DNA of 5,023 bases from Mycoplasmatota bacterium (GTDB lineage: Bacteria; Bacillota_I; Bacilli_A; Izemoplasmatales; Izemoplasmataceae): assembly GCA_022712785.1 (NCBI GenBank), contig JAFLJX010000123.1, positions 1-5,023 on the forward strand, written 5' to 3'. The position numbers and the translations under genes were made by a program. Position 1 is the stretch's first letter. Every line of letters begins with the position of its first letter. Below the pieces are notes generated by a model, which saw only the letters and a program-made list of their open reading frames with translations, made no database searches and had not been told where the DNA came from. Shown piece by piece: positions 4,784-5,023 of this stretch.

Positions 4784-5005
4784 ATGTTAATAATTAAAAA
4801 TGCTAACTTAATTACAATGAGTAAAGATAACTATGTAAATGGAAGCATAGTTGTTGAGAATGGAAAAATCTTAGAAGTTGGTAAAGATGTTAATTTAAAA
4901 CAATATGGAGATGCAGAAACAGTAGATGCTATGGGGTTATTTGTAACTCCAGGTCTAGTTGATCCACATTGCCACATTGGAGTTATGGAAGAAGGAATCA
5001 GATTT
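4784..5005 (+). CDS. Amidohydrolase, N-terminal 74 codons (cut by the sequence end)
   Basis: This is the start of a metal-dependent hydrolase of the amidohydrolase superfamily, nearest in style to the imidazolonepropionase-related group. The N-terminal beta-sandwich pattern is clear: MLIIKNANLITM, then a VVENGKILEVG segment (23-33). The barrel entry TPGLVDPHCHIG (55-66) follows, with H62 and H64 as the HxH metal ligands. The remaining ligands (Lys or Glu, two His, Asp) and the substrate-specific loops lie beyond the end, so the substrate cannot be named. The start ATG4784 is preceded by AAGGGGTGG (4771-4779), a fair Shine-Dalgarno, and by a promoter at 4724-4752. In-frame codons after F74 derive from adapter sequence and are not part of the protein. 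Full-length family members usually have about 380-420 residues. Confidence 0.82.
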
Positions 5006-5023
5006 AGATCGGAAGAGCACACG
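5006..5023. other. Illumina TruSeq adapter remnant (assembly artefact)
   Basis: AGATCGGAAGAGCACACG is an 18/18 match to the start of the standard Illumina TruSeq read-1 adapter. It sits exactly at the end of the sequence, where untrimmed read-through ends up in contigs. It is not genomic. It also creates the start (MCSSDL) of a spurious minus-strand frame at 4831-5022. The true contig ends at 5005 or within a base or two of it. Confidence 0.97.

Noticed and set aside
4831..5022. 63-codon minus-strand ORF beginning MCSSDL
   Set aside because: Its start lies in Illumina adapter sequence and the rest is antisense to the amidohydrolase reading frame.
1..5023. A defence system or other new multi-gene system
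   Set aside because: All supported genes belong to known families (transposase, MobA/FdhD, DEAD-box helicase, amidohydrolase) in separate transcription units; the helicase has the full RNA-helicase motifs and no nuclease or toxin partner.

Overview
The window is AT-rich, with AGA, TTA and AAA codons dominating, strong Shine-Dalgarno sites and no sign of UGA being read as Trp. Together with a mobA-fdhD fusion that points to formate dehydrogenase metabolism, this suggests a low-GC anaerobic Firmicute (Clostridia or a relative). That assignment is an inference from composition and gene content; no rRNA or marker gene here fixes the genus.

Layout. Positions 1-130 are the 3' end of a group II intron (domains V and VI, ending in the usual GAC). 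It sits about 10 nt upstream of the start codon of an IS3-family (IS150-like) insertion sequence, whose remaining part runs to about 1262. The IS has orfA (141-428), an intact DDE orfB in the -1 frame, a frameshift signal at the overlap (SD-like AGGAGGT plus an A6 run), and a right terminal inverted repeat. That repeat also forms a rho-independent terminator on the minus strand. Positions 1277-2629 (minus) encode a two-domain MobA-FdhD protein, linking guanylylation of the molybdenum cofactor with its sulfuration for formate dehydrogenase. Its promoter diverges from that of a DEAD-box RNA helicase (2807-4450) with a C-terminal DbpA-type RNA-binding domain on an Arg/Ser/Gly-rich linker. The helicase gene ends in a clear terminator. 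A roughly 190-nt non-coding stretch and a second terminator follow, then a promoter and the first 74 codons of an amidohydrolase gene (4784 onward).

The last 18 bases (5006-5023) are identical to the start of the Illumina TruSeq adapter. The real sequence therefore stops at about 5005, the amidohydrolase is cut by the end of the assembly, and the minus-strand frame starting in the adapter is an artefact. The left edge lies inside a repeated mobile element, also a common place for contigs to break.

The genes do not form one pathway. The mobile-element pair forms an accessory segment placed against the 3' end of mobA-fdhD; the helicase and the amidohydrolase are separate transcription units. 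I see no defence system, CRISPR array, tRNA or rRNA. The most notable points are the nested intron-in-IS arrangement, the MobA-FdhD fusion with a single-Cys sulfurtransferase loop, the IS end acting as terminator for its neighbour, and the adapter contamination.
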